Position numbers and translations under genes: made by a program
DNA from: Myxococcales bacterium
GTDB taxonomy: Bacteria > Myxococcota_A > Polyangia > Palsa-1104 > JAEUJZ01
Assembly: GCA_016794465.1 (NCBI GenBank)
Contig: JAEUKA010000024.1
Location: 133,511 to 197,510, forward strand
Length of the DNA stretch: 64,000 bases
Reading direction: 5' to 3'
Part shown: in pieces, positions 7,268 to 16,928 of the stretch
Layout: each line of letters begins with the position of its first letter
Position numbering within the stretch: the stretch's first letter is position 1
The notes under the pieces: model-generated
What the model was told of the DNA's origin: nothing
Databases searched by the model: none
What the model saw: the letters and a program-made list of their open reading frames with translations, nothing else

Positions 7268-9049
7268 CTACAGACCGTCGCCGAGCAGCGGCATCTGCAG
7301 CACGTCGTTTTGTCCGTAGATTCCCAGCTTCTGCGCCGTCCGTAGCAGCTTCTGCATCGCTTCCAGCGACTCGATCTGCACCTGCACCGGCGCCCCTTCC
7401 TTGTCCGAGCTGTCGGGATCTTTGTGCGTCAGCTTGTCGAGAATCGCTCGCACCGGCCCTTTGTCACGCGGATAGGTCAAAAGCTCGACATCTTGCGCGT
7501 CCCCGACGTTGGCCAGCTTTTTACACAGCGCCAGCGCGGTATGCAGTCCGCCCAGCTCGTCGACAAGCCCGATCCCTTTGGCATCTTCGCCGGTCCAGAT
7601 GCGACCTTTGGCGATCTCCAGCACCTTCTGCTTGTCGAGCTTGCGACCGGCGGCGACCTTGCTCGTAAAGTCGTCGTAGATGCGATCGAGCCAGGCTTGC
7701 AGGCGGGCCCACTCCTCGGGGGAGTAGTCGCGGTTCATCGAAAAGAAGCCGGCGTTTTTGCCAAAGTGAACCTCGTCGAACGACAGCCCGATCTTTTCCC
7801 ACAGCTCCGTCGGGACCAGCTTGCCGCCCAGGACGCCAATCGAGCCGGTGATGGTTCCCGGCTGGGCGACGATCTTGTCCGCCGCCATCGCCACGAAGTA
7901 ACCGCCCGAGCCGGCGACGTTGCCCATCGAGACAACCACCGGCTTGCCGGCTCTGCGCGCCCGACCGACCTCTTGCCAGATCACATCCGAGGCGACGTAG
8001 GAACCACCGGGGCTGCTGACGCGAAACAGGATCGCTTTCACCTCTTTGTCGGCAATCGCGGCGCGAAAGCCCGCCGCCACCGTGTCCGAGCCGAGTGAGA
8101 CATCCCCCGACAGCGGATCATACGAGCTCTTGCCGCGCGCCACCCCACCGACGCCATAGATCAGCGCCACTTTCGGACCCTTTTTGTGCAGCGGCTCGAC
8201 GCGCTCGCGGTACTTGTGCAGATACAAAAGCTCGGCCCCTTGGCCGGCGCGCTGCTTGGCCGCCGCATAGAACTCGTCGTGATAGCCGAGCTTGTCGACG
8301 AGCTTGGCCGTCATCGCCTCGGCCCCCAGCAGCGGCCCCCGATCAATCGTCGCCCGCACTTCCGCTTCCGAGAGCTTGCGCGAATCACTGATCGCCCGCA
8401 CCAGCTGCCCGTAGACGCTGTCGCCGATCTTGGTCATCGCCTCGCGGTGGGCCGGGGTAAACGACTTCTCGGTGAACATGTTGAGCGCGTTTTTGTACTC
8501 CTTGCGCTGATCCATCCGAGGCTTTACGCCCACCTTGTCGAGCACTCCGCGCAGAAACGGCGACTCCAGAAACAGACCGGCCAGGCCAACATCTCCCGAC
8601 GGCTGCATCCACACTTCATCGAACGCCGTCGCCAGATAGTAGGCCCCGAGTCCGTTTGAAAACTCGCCGTAGGTCTCGGAAAACGCCAGCGCGAACTTGC
8701 CCTTTTGGCGAAAGCGGACGATCGCATCGCGGATCTCCTGGACCGTCGCAATGCCCATCTTGGTCGCGCCGAGCTGCGCCACCAGCCCGACGACATGCGG
8801 ATCGTTCTCGGCTTTCTCCAGCGCCAGCGTCAGCTCGTGAAGGACCACACGATCGCGACCGGTGGCCTTGGCAATCGGATCATCGGGGGTGTACTCGACG
8901 ACCTCGCGCTCGAGGTGAAGCTCCAAGATCGTCTTGTTCGGCACGTCCTTTTTCCGCGTCATCGACAGGAAAATCACCCCCGCGACGATCAGATAGATGA
9001 CTGCAAGTCCGCCGATCCAGGTCAGACACCGTCGAATCACTCCGCGCAT
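7268..9049 (-). CDS. sppA: Signal peptide peptidase SppA (protease IV, long form)
   Basis: A 593-aa protein, the length of the two-domain SppA. The N-terminal membrane anchor is at about residues 12-30 ([19 protein letters not shown]). The C-terminal ClpP-like domain has [12 protein letters not shown] and the nucleophile Ser in [11 protein letters not shown], followed by TGSIGV. The N-terminal repeat domain normally gives the general-base Lys; I did not assign the exact residue. It degrades signal peptides left in the cytoplasmic membrane. ATG 9049 follows AAAGGAG at good spacing. It is divergent from msrP with about 130 bp between. Confidence 0.9.
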   Translation of the reverse strand: MRGVIRRCLTWIGGLAVIYLIVAGVIFLSMTRKKDVPNKTILELHLEREVVEYTPDDPIAKATGRDRVVLHELTLALEKAENDPHVVGLVAQLGATKMGIATVQEIRDAIVRFRQKGKFALAFSETYGEFSNGLGAYYLATAFDEVWMQPSGDVGLAGLFLESPFLRGVLDKVGVKPRMDQRKEYKNALNMFTEKSFTPAHREAMTKIGDSVYGQLVRAISDSRKLSEAEVRATIDRGPLLGAEAMTAKLVDKLGYHDEFYAAAKQRAGQGAELLYLHKYRERVEPLHKKGPKVALIYGVGGVARGKSSYDPLSGDVSLGSDTVAAGFRAAIADKEVKAILFRVSSPGGSYVASDVIWQEVGRARRAGKPVVVSMGNVAGSGGYFVAMAADKIVAQPGTITGSIGVLGGKLVPTELWEKIGLSFDEVHFGKNAGFFSMNRDYSPEEWARLQAWLDRIYDDFTSKVAAGRKLDKQKVLEIAKGRIWTGEDAKGIGLVDELGGLHTALALCKKLANVGDAQDVELLTYPRDKGPVRAILDKLTHKDPDSSDKEGAPVQVQIESLEAMQKLLRTAQKLGIYGQNDVLQMPLLGDGL

Positions 9050-9179
9050 AACGACTCCTTTGGCTGTGTGCTGCGAACGCTACCACCCGCCGCTGCGCAA
9101 AGACAGTGTGCGCCCCCCCGCTGCGGTATCTAAGATAGAGAGCCTGACCTTTGCTGTCCGAAAAGGAGCCTACTCGCCG

Positions 9180-10139
9180 ATGCTCATCAAACAGCCCCCC
9201 GATGTCCCAGAGTCCGAAGTCACCCCTCGCGATCACTTTCTCAACCGGCGCCGCTTCCTGGCCGGCACGACGATGGCTGGGCTGAGCCTGGGCGCGGGTG
9301 CGTACCTGTTTGGCAAGAGCAAAAACTCGCAGGCCGAGAGCATCCAGAAGCTGGTTGCACCCCGGCACGCCGAGTTTTCGGTCGACGAGAAGCCGAACTC
9401 CTACAAAGACGTGACCACCTACAACAACTTCTATGAGTTCGGGCTCGGCAAAGACCAGCCGGCAGAGAACGCTCATACGCTGAAGACGCGGCCATGGACG
9501 GTGCGCATCGAAGGCGAGGTCGCCAAGGGCCGCACCATCGGGATTGAGGAGCTGCTCAAGCTGGCCCCGCTGGAAGAGCGCGTCTACCGCTTCCGCTGTG
9601 TTGAGGCGTGGTCGATGGTGATTCCGTGGATTGGCTTTTCGTTTGCCGAGCTGGCGAAGATCGTGCAGCCGACCAGTCGCGCCAAGTTCGTGCAGTTTGT
9701 GACGCTGAAAGACACCGCGCAGATGCCGGGACAGAAGAGCTGGGTGCTCGACTGGCCGTACCTGGAAGCGCTGCGAATGGATGAAGCCATACACCCGTTG
9801 ACGCTGCTGTGTCTGGGGGTGTACGGCGAGGTGCTGCCGAACCAGAACGGCGCGCCGGTGCGCCTGATCGTGCCGTGGAAGTACGGCTTCAAGAGCATCA
9901 AGAGCATCGTCGCGATCCGCTTCACCGAAGAGCAGCCCACCACGACCTGGGCCAAGCAGGGGCCAAGCGAGTACGGCTTCTACGCCAACGTCAACCCCGA
10001 GGTCGATCACCCGCGCTGGACCCAAGCCAGCGAGCGCCGCATCGGTGAGCTACGCCGCCGCAAGACCCTCCCCTTCAACGGCTACGCCGAGCAGGTCGCC
10101 AAGCTCTACCAAGGCATGGACCTGCGCCGCTTCTTCTAG
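9180..10139 (+). CDS. msrP: Protein-methionine-sulfoxide reductase catalytic subunit MsrP (YedY-type molybdoenzyme)
   Basis: A 319-aa protein with a Tat signal ([10 protein letters not shown], residues 21-30) and the sulfite-oxidase-like fold. [14 protein letters not shown] holds the Cys ligand of molybdopterin, and [20 protein letters not shown] is the family's conserved second half. It repairs oxidised methionines in periplasmic proteins, using electrons usually delivered by the haem membrane protein MsrQ. No msrQ is beside it. ATG 9180 is preceded by AAAAGGAG; the longer upstream frame has no signal. The gene upstream is divergent sppA. Confidence 0.92.
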   Translation: MLIKQPPDVPESEVTPRDHFLNRRRFLAGTTMAGLSLGAGAYLFGKSKNSQAESIQKLVAPRHAEFSVDEKPNSYKDVTTYNNFYEFGLGKDQPAENAHTLKTRPWTVRIEGEVAKGRTIGIEELLKLAPLEERVYRFRCVEAWSMVIPWIGFSFAELAKIVQPTSRAKFVQFVTLKDTAQMPGQKSWVLDWPYLEALRMDEAIHPLTLLCLGVYGEVLPNQNGAPVRLIVPWKYGFKSIKSIVAIRFTEEQPTTTWAKQGPSEYGFYANVNPEVDHPRWTQASERRIGELRRRKTLPFNGYAEQVAKLYQGMDLRRFF

Positions 10140-10192
10140 GCCGTCCGCATCCAGCAGTTGCCCCACCTACCCGTTCGTGGCACGTTGGCCGC

Positions 10193-10399
10193 ATGGGCGA
10201 CGATCCAATCGCAGAGGTTCGGGCCTACTTGGCCAAGCATGATCCCGATGTCCTCGCCGCAGTCGCGGATGTGGACCGGGGGCTGATCTGGAACATGCTG
10301 GAGCTTGCGCCGCTGGAGCGCCTGCACCGCGCGGTTCAGATGGCCTACGAGCTGGACGCCATGGCCGCCAGCCTACGGGAATCGAGAAACGCGGCCTAA
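10193..10399 (+). CDS. Small protein paired with nucleotidyltransferase (putative TA partner)
   Basis: A 68-aa mostly helical, acidic protein with no recognised family. Its stop codon TAA (10397-10399) directly abuts the ATG of the next gene at 10400, so the two are translationally coupled. Short partners like this commonly accompany stand-alone nucleotidyltransferase toxins or antitoxins; that role is inferred from context only. Confidence 0.6.
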   Translation: MGDDPIAEVRAYLAKHDPDVLAAVADVDRGLIWNMLELAPLERLHRAVQMAYELDAMAASLRESRNAA

Positions 10400-10897
10400 A
10401 TGCCAGTCCCGATGGAGCAGATCACAAGGTTGCTGGAGCTACTCGGTAGCTCTGGCGTGGAGTTCATCGTCATCGGGGGCGCGGCCGGAATCCTGCATGG
10501 TGCCCCGGTGACGACGATGGATCTGGACATCGTGCATCGGCGCACACCGGAGAACATTGCCAAGCTGCTGGACGTGCTGCGCACGCTCGGTGCCTACTTC
10601 CATCCCGATCTGGCGCAGCGTCGGCTGCCACCGAGGGAAAGCGATCTGGCCGGGCATGGTCATTTGAATATGCAGACCAGCATGGGGCGGCTCGATGTCC
10701 TGTGCGAAGTATCTGACGCGCGCGGCTACGACGAGCTGCTGCCCCACACCGAGGAATTCCCGCACGGCAACCTGCGGCTGCGTCTGCTGGATTTGCCGAC
10801 GCTGATTGCCGTGAAGACTGCAGCAGGGCGCCCCAAGGATCGCATGACCGTGCCGATCCTCATTGCCACTCTGGAAGAACGGAGGAAGCTGCGGTAA
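10400..10897 (+). CDS. Nucleotidyltransferase-fold protein (AbiEii/MenA-like superfamily)
   Basis: A 165-aa protein. The N-terminal motif IGGAAGILHGAPVTTMDLDI fits the GG-x-A-x2-HG-x4-T-x-DLD pattern of the DNA polymerase-beta-like nucleotidyltransferases used in type IV and related toxin-antitoxin systems; MDLDI supplies the two metal-binding Asp residues. A later LDLPTLIAVKTAAGRPKD resembles the conserved KD-containing tail of such proteins. Substrate is unknown (NMP transfer to tRNA or protein is known for relatives). It directly follows the 68-aa gene; a tandem repeat starts 3 bp after its stop. Confidence 0.75.
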   Translation: MPVPMEQITRLLELLGSSGVEFIVIGGAAGILHGAPVTTMDLDIVHRRTPENIAKLLDVLRTLGAYFHPDLAQRRLPPRESDLAGHGHLNMQTSMGRLDVLCEVSDARGYDELLPHTEEFPHGNLRLRLLDLPTLIAVKTAAGRPKDRMTVPILIATLEERRKLR

Positions 10898-10899
10898 GC

Positions 10900-10963
10900 G
10901 CGCTGGAGATCATCTCTGCCGCGCTGGAGATCATCTCTAACCGAGTTGGAGATCATCTCTGCC
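10900..10963 (+). repeat. 21-22 bp tandem repeat with an internal palindrome
   Basis: Three units (10900-10920, 10921-10941, 10942-10963) centred on GGAGATCATCTC, which contains GAGAT-C-ATCTC. They sit immediately after the nucleotidyltransferase stop and before the convergent FHA gene, so they could act in 3'-end formation or as protein-binding sites. Confidence 0.75.
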
Positions 10964-10985
10964 GCGCTGGGCGCTGCGACCGGGC

Positions 10986-11729
10986 TTACGCAGCCATCAG
11001 GCGGAACAGCTGCTGACCGAGGAGTAGGAACGTACCGGGTACGACCCCGCGCTCCGCAGGTATGCGCAGGTAGGTGCCGTTCGAGCTGGCCAGGTCTTGC
11101 AGATAGGGACGACCTTGCCGAATCGAAAACCGCGCGTGGGTGCCCGAGACATAGCCGTCTTCCGAAAACAGGATGTCGCCGCGCTCGCGACCTATCACCA
11201 CCGCCTCGCCGGCCAGCGGAAACGACGTACCTTCGATGATCTTGCCGTCTTGAGCGCGGCCAATGATCATCGTCAGCCGGCCCCAGTAGCCCGGATGCGG
11301 CGAGCCCATGATCTCTGTCCCATCGGGAAGCAGCTTGGGCGGACGCATCGGATCGAAGCGGAGCAGCTCCTGGCCAATGCGCATGATCGCGCCGTCGAAC
11401 AGCGGCTCTTCCTCGGTCAGCTTCAGGAACACGCCGTTTAGGCTGCCTGCGTCACGGATCACAAAGCGGGTGCCGGCAATCTCGCAGCGGAGGTGAACCG
11501 GGGACAGGAAGCTGTCGGCATCAAACAGCGGGCCACTGCCGCGACCGACGACGTTGATGCCCTCGAAGAGCGGGTGGGCGCCGCCTTCGCTGCCGTCAGG
11601 ACGGACCAGGACCAGTCGACCACGCAGGGCGCCACGGGGCACGGCTTCCATTGGAAGTCCGACCCCACAGTCGAGGCAAAAGCGGCTGCCCGGAGGGTTT
11701 GCCTTGCCACAGTTTCTGCAATTCACCAC
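10986..11729 (-). CDS. Zinc-ribbon protein with two FHA domains
   Basis: A 247-aa protein. Residues 1-22 form a zinc ribbon (CRNCGKANPPGSRFCLDCG). Two forkhead-associated domains follow: about 45-115 (VVGRGSGPLFD, then SPVHLRCEI and DAGSLNGVF) and about 150-240 (VIGRERGDILF, SGTHARFSI, DLASSNGTYL). These hold the Gly-Arg, Ser-x-x-His and Ser-Asn-Gly residues that bind phosphothreonine. It is a phosphopeptide-binding adaptor, a likely partner of the Ser/Thr kinase encoded upstream on the same strand. It is a paralogue of the next gene, 31 bp upstream. Confidence 0.9.
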   Translation of the reverse strand: MVNCRNCGKANPPGSRFCLDCGVGLPMEAVPRGALRGRLVLVRPDGSEGGAHPLFEGINVVGRGSGPLFDADSFLSPVHLRCEIAGTRFVIRDAGSLNGVFLKLTEEEPLFDGAIMRIGQELLRFDPMRPPKLLPDGTEIMGSPHPGYWGRLTMIIGRAQDGKIIEGTSFPLAGEAVVIGRERGDILFSEDGYVSGTHARFSIRQGRPYLQDLASSNGTYLRIPAERGVVPGTFLLLGQQLFRLMAA

Positions 11730-11760
11730 GAGGTATTCTCCACAGTCGGCGCTGCCCTAC

Positions 11761-12636
11761 TCAGCCAATCTCGACGCGCAAGAGCTGCTGGCCCAGGAAG
11801 ATCTGATCCCCGCTGGTCAGCTGCACCATGCGCGGCACTTTCTCGTACGTGCCGTTCTTGCTGCCGAGGTCGGTGACCTGAAAGCGCCCATCCTCAAGCG
11901 CGACCAGCTGCGCGTGCCGGCCCGAGATAAACGGATCTTCGGGGAAGTTCACGTCGTTCATCTCGCGACCAATCGTCACCGTGTCGCCCCGCGAGCGATA
12001 CAGCAGCCCCACGTCACCACCCACCAGGAACTGCACCATCGTCAGCCGTGCCGGCCGATGCGGCGAGCAGTAGAAGTACGTCCCTTCCTGATCCGGATAC
12101 GGCAGGATGTCGGGCTGGGCCGCATCAATGCGCAGCAGCTGTTCCCCGATCAAGAGCAGCGTTCCCGACGGCACAATCTTGGGAGCGCGCAGCTTCACAA
12201 ACACGCCGTTGTATGAGCCATCGTCGCGAACCCACAGCTTGCCGGCCTGAAACAGGAACGTCGCGTGACGCGGCGACAGCAGCCGATCCTCGGGGAACAT
12301 GATCGAGCCTTCGAGTCGACCGGCGACATGCTCCCCCTCGCTGAGCGGAAACGACAGCCCTTCCTGACCATCGGAACCGACCAGCACCAGGCGAGTCTTC
12401 GAGGCGGCACCAGACAGCCACACCGGACGAAGGTCAGCGCCATCGGCACGGGTCCCGCAGAAGCCACAGAAGCGATGCTGTCCAGGGATCTCGGAAGCAC
12501 AGTTGGGACAGCTGCGAGGGCTGTTCTGCGGCCCCGGAATGGACTTGCTGCCCAGGGCGGCGCCGCACACCGAACACAGCGTAGCCGAGAGGGGGCTAAG
12601 CGTGTCGCAAGCGTCGCAAACCAAACCCAGTGTCAT
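11761..12636 (-). CDS. Double zinc-ribbon protein with two FHA domains
   Basis: A 291-aa protein from ATG 12636 (a GTG at 12696 would add 20 residues). Two CxxC ribbon pairs open it (CDACDTLSPLSATLCSVCG and CPNCASEIPGQHRFCGFCG). The first FHA-like domain has VAGRLEGSIMF and SPRHATFLF; the second has TIGREMNDVNF, SGRHAQLVA and DLGSKNGTYEKV. The second keeps all phosphothreonine-binding residues. It lies between the kinase gene and its paralogue on the same strand, forming a kinase-FHA-FHA operon, and probably reads kinase output. Confidence 0.9.
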   Translation of the reverse strand: MTLGLVCDACDTLSPLSATLCSVCGAALGSKSIPGPQNSPRSCPNCASEIPGQHRFCGFCGTRADGADLRPVWLSGAASKTRLVLVGSDGQEGLSFPLSEGEHVAGRLEGSIMFPEDRLLSPRHATFLFQAGKLWVRDDGSYNGVFVKLRAPKIVPSGTLLLIGEQLLRIDAAQPDILPYPDQEGTYFYCSPHRPARLTMVQFLVGGDVGLLYRSRGDTVTIGREMNDVNFPEDPFISGRHAQLVALEDGRFQVTDLGSKNGTYEKVPRMVQLTSGDQIFLGQQLLRVEIG

Positions 12637-12719
12637 AAGGTAACAGCCTAAAAGAATACGAGACGGAGTCAAGGCTGCCGGTTTTTTGCTAGGCACGCCT
12701 AGGCACGCTTGGAGGTTCC

Positions 12720-15125
12720 TTAGGTGTGTCTCGGTGGGACTGGTTCAGGGGGCACGTGGCGGGTCGGCTCGGTCGTGCGTCCCCAGCTACGACTCACACG
12801 CCACCACAATAGGAGCCACACCGCAGCCATCAGCAAGAGGCCAATCATCCCGATGCGCAGCAGGCTGTGGCCCAGGGCCGCGACCGGCTCAGTGATGTCG
12901 GTCAGACGCTCCTGCACCAGCACCACCCAGCCGGTGTCCCGGCCACGCGCCAGCACCGGACGCATCGTCATCAGCCACTGCCCGCTGTACGGCCCGCTGA
13001 CCGGGTCGCGATAGTGCGCATCGAACAGCAGCTCGAACGGCAGCTGCGCGCCCGATGTCACGCCACTGCGCAGCGCCTCGATGGTGCGAAGGTGTTCGTC
13101 GTCCAGGCGATACAGGGGCAGGGGCAGCCGCCGCGCGAGCAGGGCCGACAGCTGGGGATGCTGCAAGATCAAGCCCTTGCGCCCCGTCCAGTCTTCGCGA
13201 CCGTCGATAAGGACGGCAATCTGGCGCTCGTGATTGCCAGAGCTGGGGTGAAGCTCGCCAAAGCGGCCCAGCTCGACCGTCATGCCCAGGACACCGATGA
13301 CCCGTCGCTGGTGCGGCTTGGCAAGCGGCTTGTCTTCCACCAGTGGCCCCAGTGGCCCGAGTGGCCGCGCGTCCGCTGCATCCTCGGGGCTGTTGGGAAG
13401 TCCGGGCGTGCTCCAGATGGGAACGGAAAAAGCGACCAGCCGCGTGCCGGTGGCTTGGCTGGGAAACACCACCGAGCGATGGGGCCGCACAATCGGCTTC
13501 ACCGATCCCGGCGTCACATCATGCGGCAGCTCGTGCCCGAGTCCGTGGAAGTAGTCGCGGAACGCCCAGTTTTTGCCAATGGTGTCGCTGCGAGGCACCC
13601 GCGCCACCTGTAGGCCGGTGCTGGTCGTGACAAACCAGCTCGTCGCTGCCAACTCGGTATTGTTGGCCGACAGGTCGGCAATCCAGCGCTGCAAGGCTGG
13701 ACTCGGCGCACTCAGACCTTTGGGCGACGCGCTCAGCAGCGCCAGCAGCTGCGGATCGAGCGCGGCCTGCTCTAGGACATTCCAGCGCCGATCGATCTCG
13801 CGCCCGGCCGTCTCTGACACAAAGCGCGCGGCAAACTGACTGGCCTCGCGGGCTCGCTGCGTCACCGCCACGCTCGAGGTCTGCACCGCCACCCGCACCC
13901 CTTTGAGCGCCATCAGCGAGGTCACCACCAACAGCAGCGCCGGCCCCAGTGCCCCCAGCAGAAGAAGCGGTCGCCGCTGCTGACGGGCACTCCGCAGCTC
14001 CAGCGCCGTCAGCACCGCTTGCACATTCGGATAGCGCTGCGCCGGGTCCGCCGCCAGACAGCGCGTGACAATCTTGTGCAGCGCCGGATCAATCCAACCA
14101 CCCCGACCGCCCCGACCGCTCCCGCGCCGATGATGCTGAACATCCGGTGGTCGACTACAGAGCAGAAACTCGCGATAGACCCGCAGCCGCTCCGGCAGGG
14201 TTGTCGCCCGGCGCAGAAGCTGCGTCAGCGGACCTTCCCGATACGGCGGCGCTCCCACCAGCATCGCGTAGAGCATCGCCCCCAGCGCATAGACATCCCA
14301 GCGCGCATCCGGCACCGCCAGCAGATCGGCCTGCTCCGGCGCCATATAAAAGAACGTACCCAGCGACGGCTTCTGATCGGTCGACAGCCGCGACTGACCG
14401 AAGTCACACAGCCGAGGCTTGCCGTTGCCGTCGAACAGCACGTTGGCCGGCTTGAGATCGCAGTGCAAGATGCCGCGCCCGTGCGCCTTTTGCAGCGCCC
14501 GCGCCACCACTCGCGTGATGTTCACCGCCTCGGCGATCGGCAGCGGGCCACTGCGCAGCCGCTCCTCCAGCGAGCCGTGCCCGAGATACTCCATCACGTA
14601 GTACGGCGGACTGTGGTCCCAGCCAACCGCGAGCAGCTGCACGATGTCGCGCTCGGTGTACAGGAAGGCCAGCGACTCGACCTCGCGCCGCAGCAGGTGA
14701 AAGTCGAGCCCGCCCGCGTGGGCGTAGAACTTGATGGCGACGCTCTTGCCGGTGTTCTTTTGAATCGCCAGCCACACCGTCCCATACGCGCCTCGACCGA
14801 GCGGCTCTTTGATCTCGTAGCCTTCGACCTCGGCGGGCGGCGGCTGTTCACAGTCGAGCAGCGACGCACTCACGCTGGCTTTGGCCGATCCAGACGAAGG
14901 ACTCTGCCCCGAGCCCTGCTCCGAGCCAGCCAGCGCGCCACTGGACGGCCCGAGCTTGGGCGTCACCGCACCACTTGGAGTCGGCAGGGTATGGGCAAGC
15001 GCCGTCGCTGCCAGCGGGTCGTGGGTGGCCACAAGCGAGTCCGCGCCCTCCGGCTGTGACTCTTCACTCACCAGCGTCGTAGAGAAGTCTTTCGGGGTAG
15101 CGGACAAACGGGAAGCGTGTGACAT
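12720..15125 (-). CDS. Transmembrane Ser/Thr protein kinase with extracytoplasmic Cache-like sensor
   Basis: An 801-aa protein. A Ser/Ala-rich leader (1-95) precedes a protein-kinase domain (about 102-375) with GRGAYGTVWLA (glycine loop), VAIKFY (Lys), HCDLKPAN catalytic loop, LCDFGQS metal loop and MAPEQ. The loop reads HCD rather than HRD, a non-RD kinase that may not need activation-loop phosphorylation. A membrane segment (about 385-405), a periplasmic region with NWAFRDYFHG typical of dCache domains, a second membrane segment (about 760-778) and a short tail follow. It senses an external signal and phosphorylates targets, likely including the downstream FHA proteins' partners. Confidence 0.92.
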   Translation of the reverse strand: MSHASRLSATPKDFSTTLVSEESQPEGADSLVATHDPLAATALAHTLPTPSGAVTPKLGPSSGALAGSEQGSGQSPSSGSAKASVSASLLDCEQPPPAEVEGYEIKEPLGRGAYGTVWLAIQKNTGKSVAIKFYAHAGGLDFHLLRREVESLAFLYTERDIVQLLAVGWDHSPPYYVMEYLGHGSLEERLRSGPLPIAEAVNITRVVARALQKAHGRGILHCDLKPANVLFDGNGKPRLCDFGQSRLSTDQKPSLGTFFYMAPEQADLLAVPDARWDVYALGAMLYAMLVGAPPYREGPLTQLLRRATTLPERLRVYREFLLCSRPPDVQHHRRGSGRGGRGGWIDPALHKIVTRCLAADPAQRYPNVQAVLTALELRSARQQRRPLLLLGALGPALLLVVTSLMALKGVRVAVQTSSVAVTQRAREASQFAARFVSETAGREIDRRWNVLEQAALDPQLLALLSASPKGLSAPSPALQRWIADLSANNTELAATSWFVTTSTGLQVARVPRSDTIGKNWAFRDYFHGLGHELPHDVTPGSVKPIVRPHRSVVFPSQATGTRLVAFSVPIWSTPGLPNSPEDAADARPLGPLGPLVEDKPLAKPHQRRVIGVLGMTVELGRFGELHPSSGNHERQIAVLIDGREDWTGRKGLILQHPQLSALLARRLPLPLYRLDDEHLRTIEALRSGVTSGAQLPFELLFDAHYRDPVSGPYSGQWLMTMRPVLARGRDTGWVVLVQERLTDITEPVAALGHSLLRIGMIGLLLMAAVWLLLWWRVSRSWGRTTEPTRHVPPEPVPPRHT

Positions 15126-15248
15126 GACCAGGCTCGCCCTAGGCGAAAGCGGCCTACCATAGCACGCACGAACCTACCTCTTCCCGTAGGCTGCAAGTGG
15201 GCGCGGTGATTGACCCTGCCGTAGCAACACGCTTACGATGTTTGGAAC

Positions 15249-16928
15249 GTGCCCCGCCCTGCCGTGCTCCGTCGCCTCCCGGCGCAGTCATCCTTGCTGG
15301 TTGCCTTCGGCTTTGCGCTGGGCGGCATCCCGTCCGGTCGCGCTGCCAACGTCGAGGTCGACTCACAGATCGTCGGCCAGATGTACGAGCTGCGCACCGC
15401 CGACGCCGGCAGCTCGGACGCACGGCTCGTCGATCGGCGGCGCCTGACCACCTACCTCGGCTTACACATCAGCGGCCTTGGTCCCAAGGACGACGACGGA
15501 CTGCCCGGCTGGCGCAACCAGTTCGCGGTCCACTTCCAGATGCGCTTCGACGCCGACTTCGGGGACTACCTGTGCGCGATTGGTCGGTCGTCGTACGGCG
15601 CGCAGCTCGGCTGTCTCGATCGTGACAAGGGCGGCAAGAGCCTCCGCCCCGAGCTGAGCAACTACAAGCCCGAGATCCTCGAGGGCTACATCGAAGGCCA
15701 GAGCCTCGGTGGCTGGGTTGACCTGCGACTCGGTCGGCAGATTCAGTGGGACCTGTTCGACCTGCGCGGCTTCGACGGCCTGTGGCTGCAAGCGCGGACC
15801 CCGATCTACCTTGCCGCCGAGGTGTTTGGAGGGCTGTCGCAAAATGGCACGCTGCCGATTGACTCGCCGATCTATGCGCTCGACGGTACGAGCCGTAGTG
15901 TCGCCGGCATCAGCGATGAGCAGCAGCAGAATGCCGCGATGCAGCCGACGGTGGGCTTCGCGCTTCGCTCGTATGGGCTGCGCGACATCCAGACTCGGCT
16001 GGCCTATCGGCGGACGTTTTCAGCGACGCAGAACCTGACCCCAGCCGGCTGTCAGACCGATCCCAACCAGCCACCGGGAAGCTGTGCGCCCGGCTTTGGC
16101 ACCATCGAGGAACGGCTCGCCTACTCGCTGCACGGCCGACTTTTGCAAGGCCGACTGCAGGGCTTTGGCGGCTTTCGCTACGACTTCGTGAGTGGCAAGC
16201 TCGACGACGGTCACGCCGGAGTACGCGGCACCCCGAGCGCGGGTCACTTCCTGATCGCCGAGTATCGCTACGCCGCACCGACCTGGGACGGCGACTCGAT
16301 CTTCAACGTCTTTTCGTCCCAGCCCTATCACGATGCGCGGCTGGCTTACGACGGACGACTGCGCGGCGGGCTCGACGACAGCGGCAACCGGCGACTCGGC
16401 GCGTTCACCGTCCACGCCCACGGCTTTGCCCGCATGTTCCAGAGCACCGAGAGCAAAGCGATTCGCGGCAAGGGTCCTCTCACCGCCGCATTTGGAGGCA
16501 GTGCCGGCGTCCGCTGGCAGCGCGAAAATGGCCTGCTCCGGCTCGATGCGTACGGCGACGGTGGCTACGGTGGTCTGCGCGCCGGCAGCGATCTGTCGGG
16601 ACGACTGCTGGTTTGGCGCAACCGACTCGGCTTCGAGGGGCGCCTGCTCTACCTGTACTTTGCGGACGATCAGAAGGTCGATCTGCGCAGTCACATGTTT
16701 GGCTTTCAGGTGGGCGCGCGCTGGGCCATCATCAACGGGCTTTTGCTCCACATCCTCGCCGAGAACAACATCGACAGATATTACAACTCTCAGCTGCGGG
16801 TCTTGGCCATGTTGGATCTGTCGTACCTGCTCGGTCCAAACGGAGGCGGAGTGCCGCCCGCCGGACTGCTGCAAATGGGTCTAGGAAGCTATCCGCCACT
16901 CGGTCCGCAAGCGGGGGTGCTGCGATGA
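15249..16928 (+). CDS. Outer-membrane beta-barrel protein (porin of a porin-cytochrome module)
   Basis: A 559-aa protein from GTG 15249 with a signal peptide (about residues 1-32). The mature sequence alternates hydrophobic and polar residues with many aromatic girdle positions (DLRLGRQIQWDLFDLRGF, LIAEYRYAAPTW, GFEGRLLYLYFADD), consistent with an 18-26-strand barrel; no TonB box or plug is present. It ends with an ATGA overlap with the 13-haem cytochrome gene, so the two are made together. By analogy with MtrB- or Pcc-type systems it would form the sheath through which the cytochrome passes electrons across the outer membrane. The barrel is clear; the conduit role is inferred. Confidence 0.75.
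   Translation: MPRPAVLRRLPAQSSLLVAFGFALGGIPSGRAANVEVDSQIVGQMYELRTADAGSSDARLVDRRRLTTYLGLHISGLGPKDDDGLPGWRNQFAVHFQMRFDADFGDYLCAIGRSSYGAQLGCLDRDKGGKSLRPELSNYKPEILEGYIEGQSLGGWVDLRLGRQIQWDLFDLRGFDGLWLQARTPIYLAAEVFGGLSQNGTLPIDSPIYALDGTSRSVAGISDEQQQNAAMQPTVGFALRSYGLRDIQTRLAYRRTFSATQNLTPAGCQTDPNQPPGSCAPGFGTIEERLAYSLHGRLLQGRLQGFGGFRYDFVSGKLDDGHAGVRGTPSAGHFLIAEYRYAAPTWDGDSIFNVFSSQPYHDARLAYDGRLRGGLDDSGNRRLGAFTVHAHGFARMFQSTESKAIRGKGPLTAAFGGSAGVRWQRENGLLRLDAYGDGGYGGLRAGSDLSGRLLVWRNRLGFEGRLLYLYFADDQKVDLRSHMFGFQVGARWAIINGLLLHILAENNIDRYYNSQLRVLAMLDLSYLLGPNGGGVPPAGLLQMGLGSYPPLGPQAGVLR

Noticed and set aside
8880..10025. Long minus-strand frame opposite msrP
   Set aside because: Codon-bias shadow; msrP on the plus strand has a Tat signal and family motifs.
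12660..12715. Terminator between the kinase and first FHA gene
   Set aside because: Only a direct repeat of CGTGCCTAG and a short A run; no stable stem followed by T residues in the right orientation.
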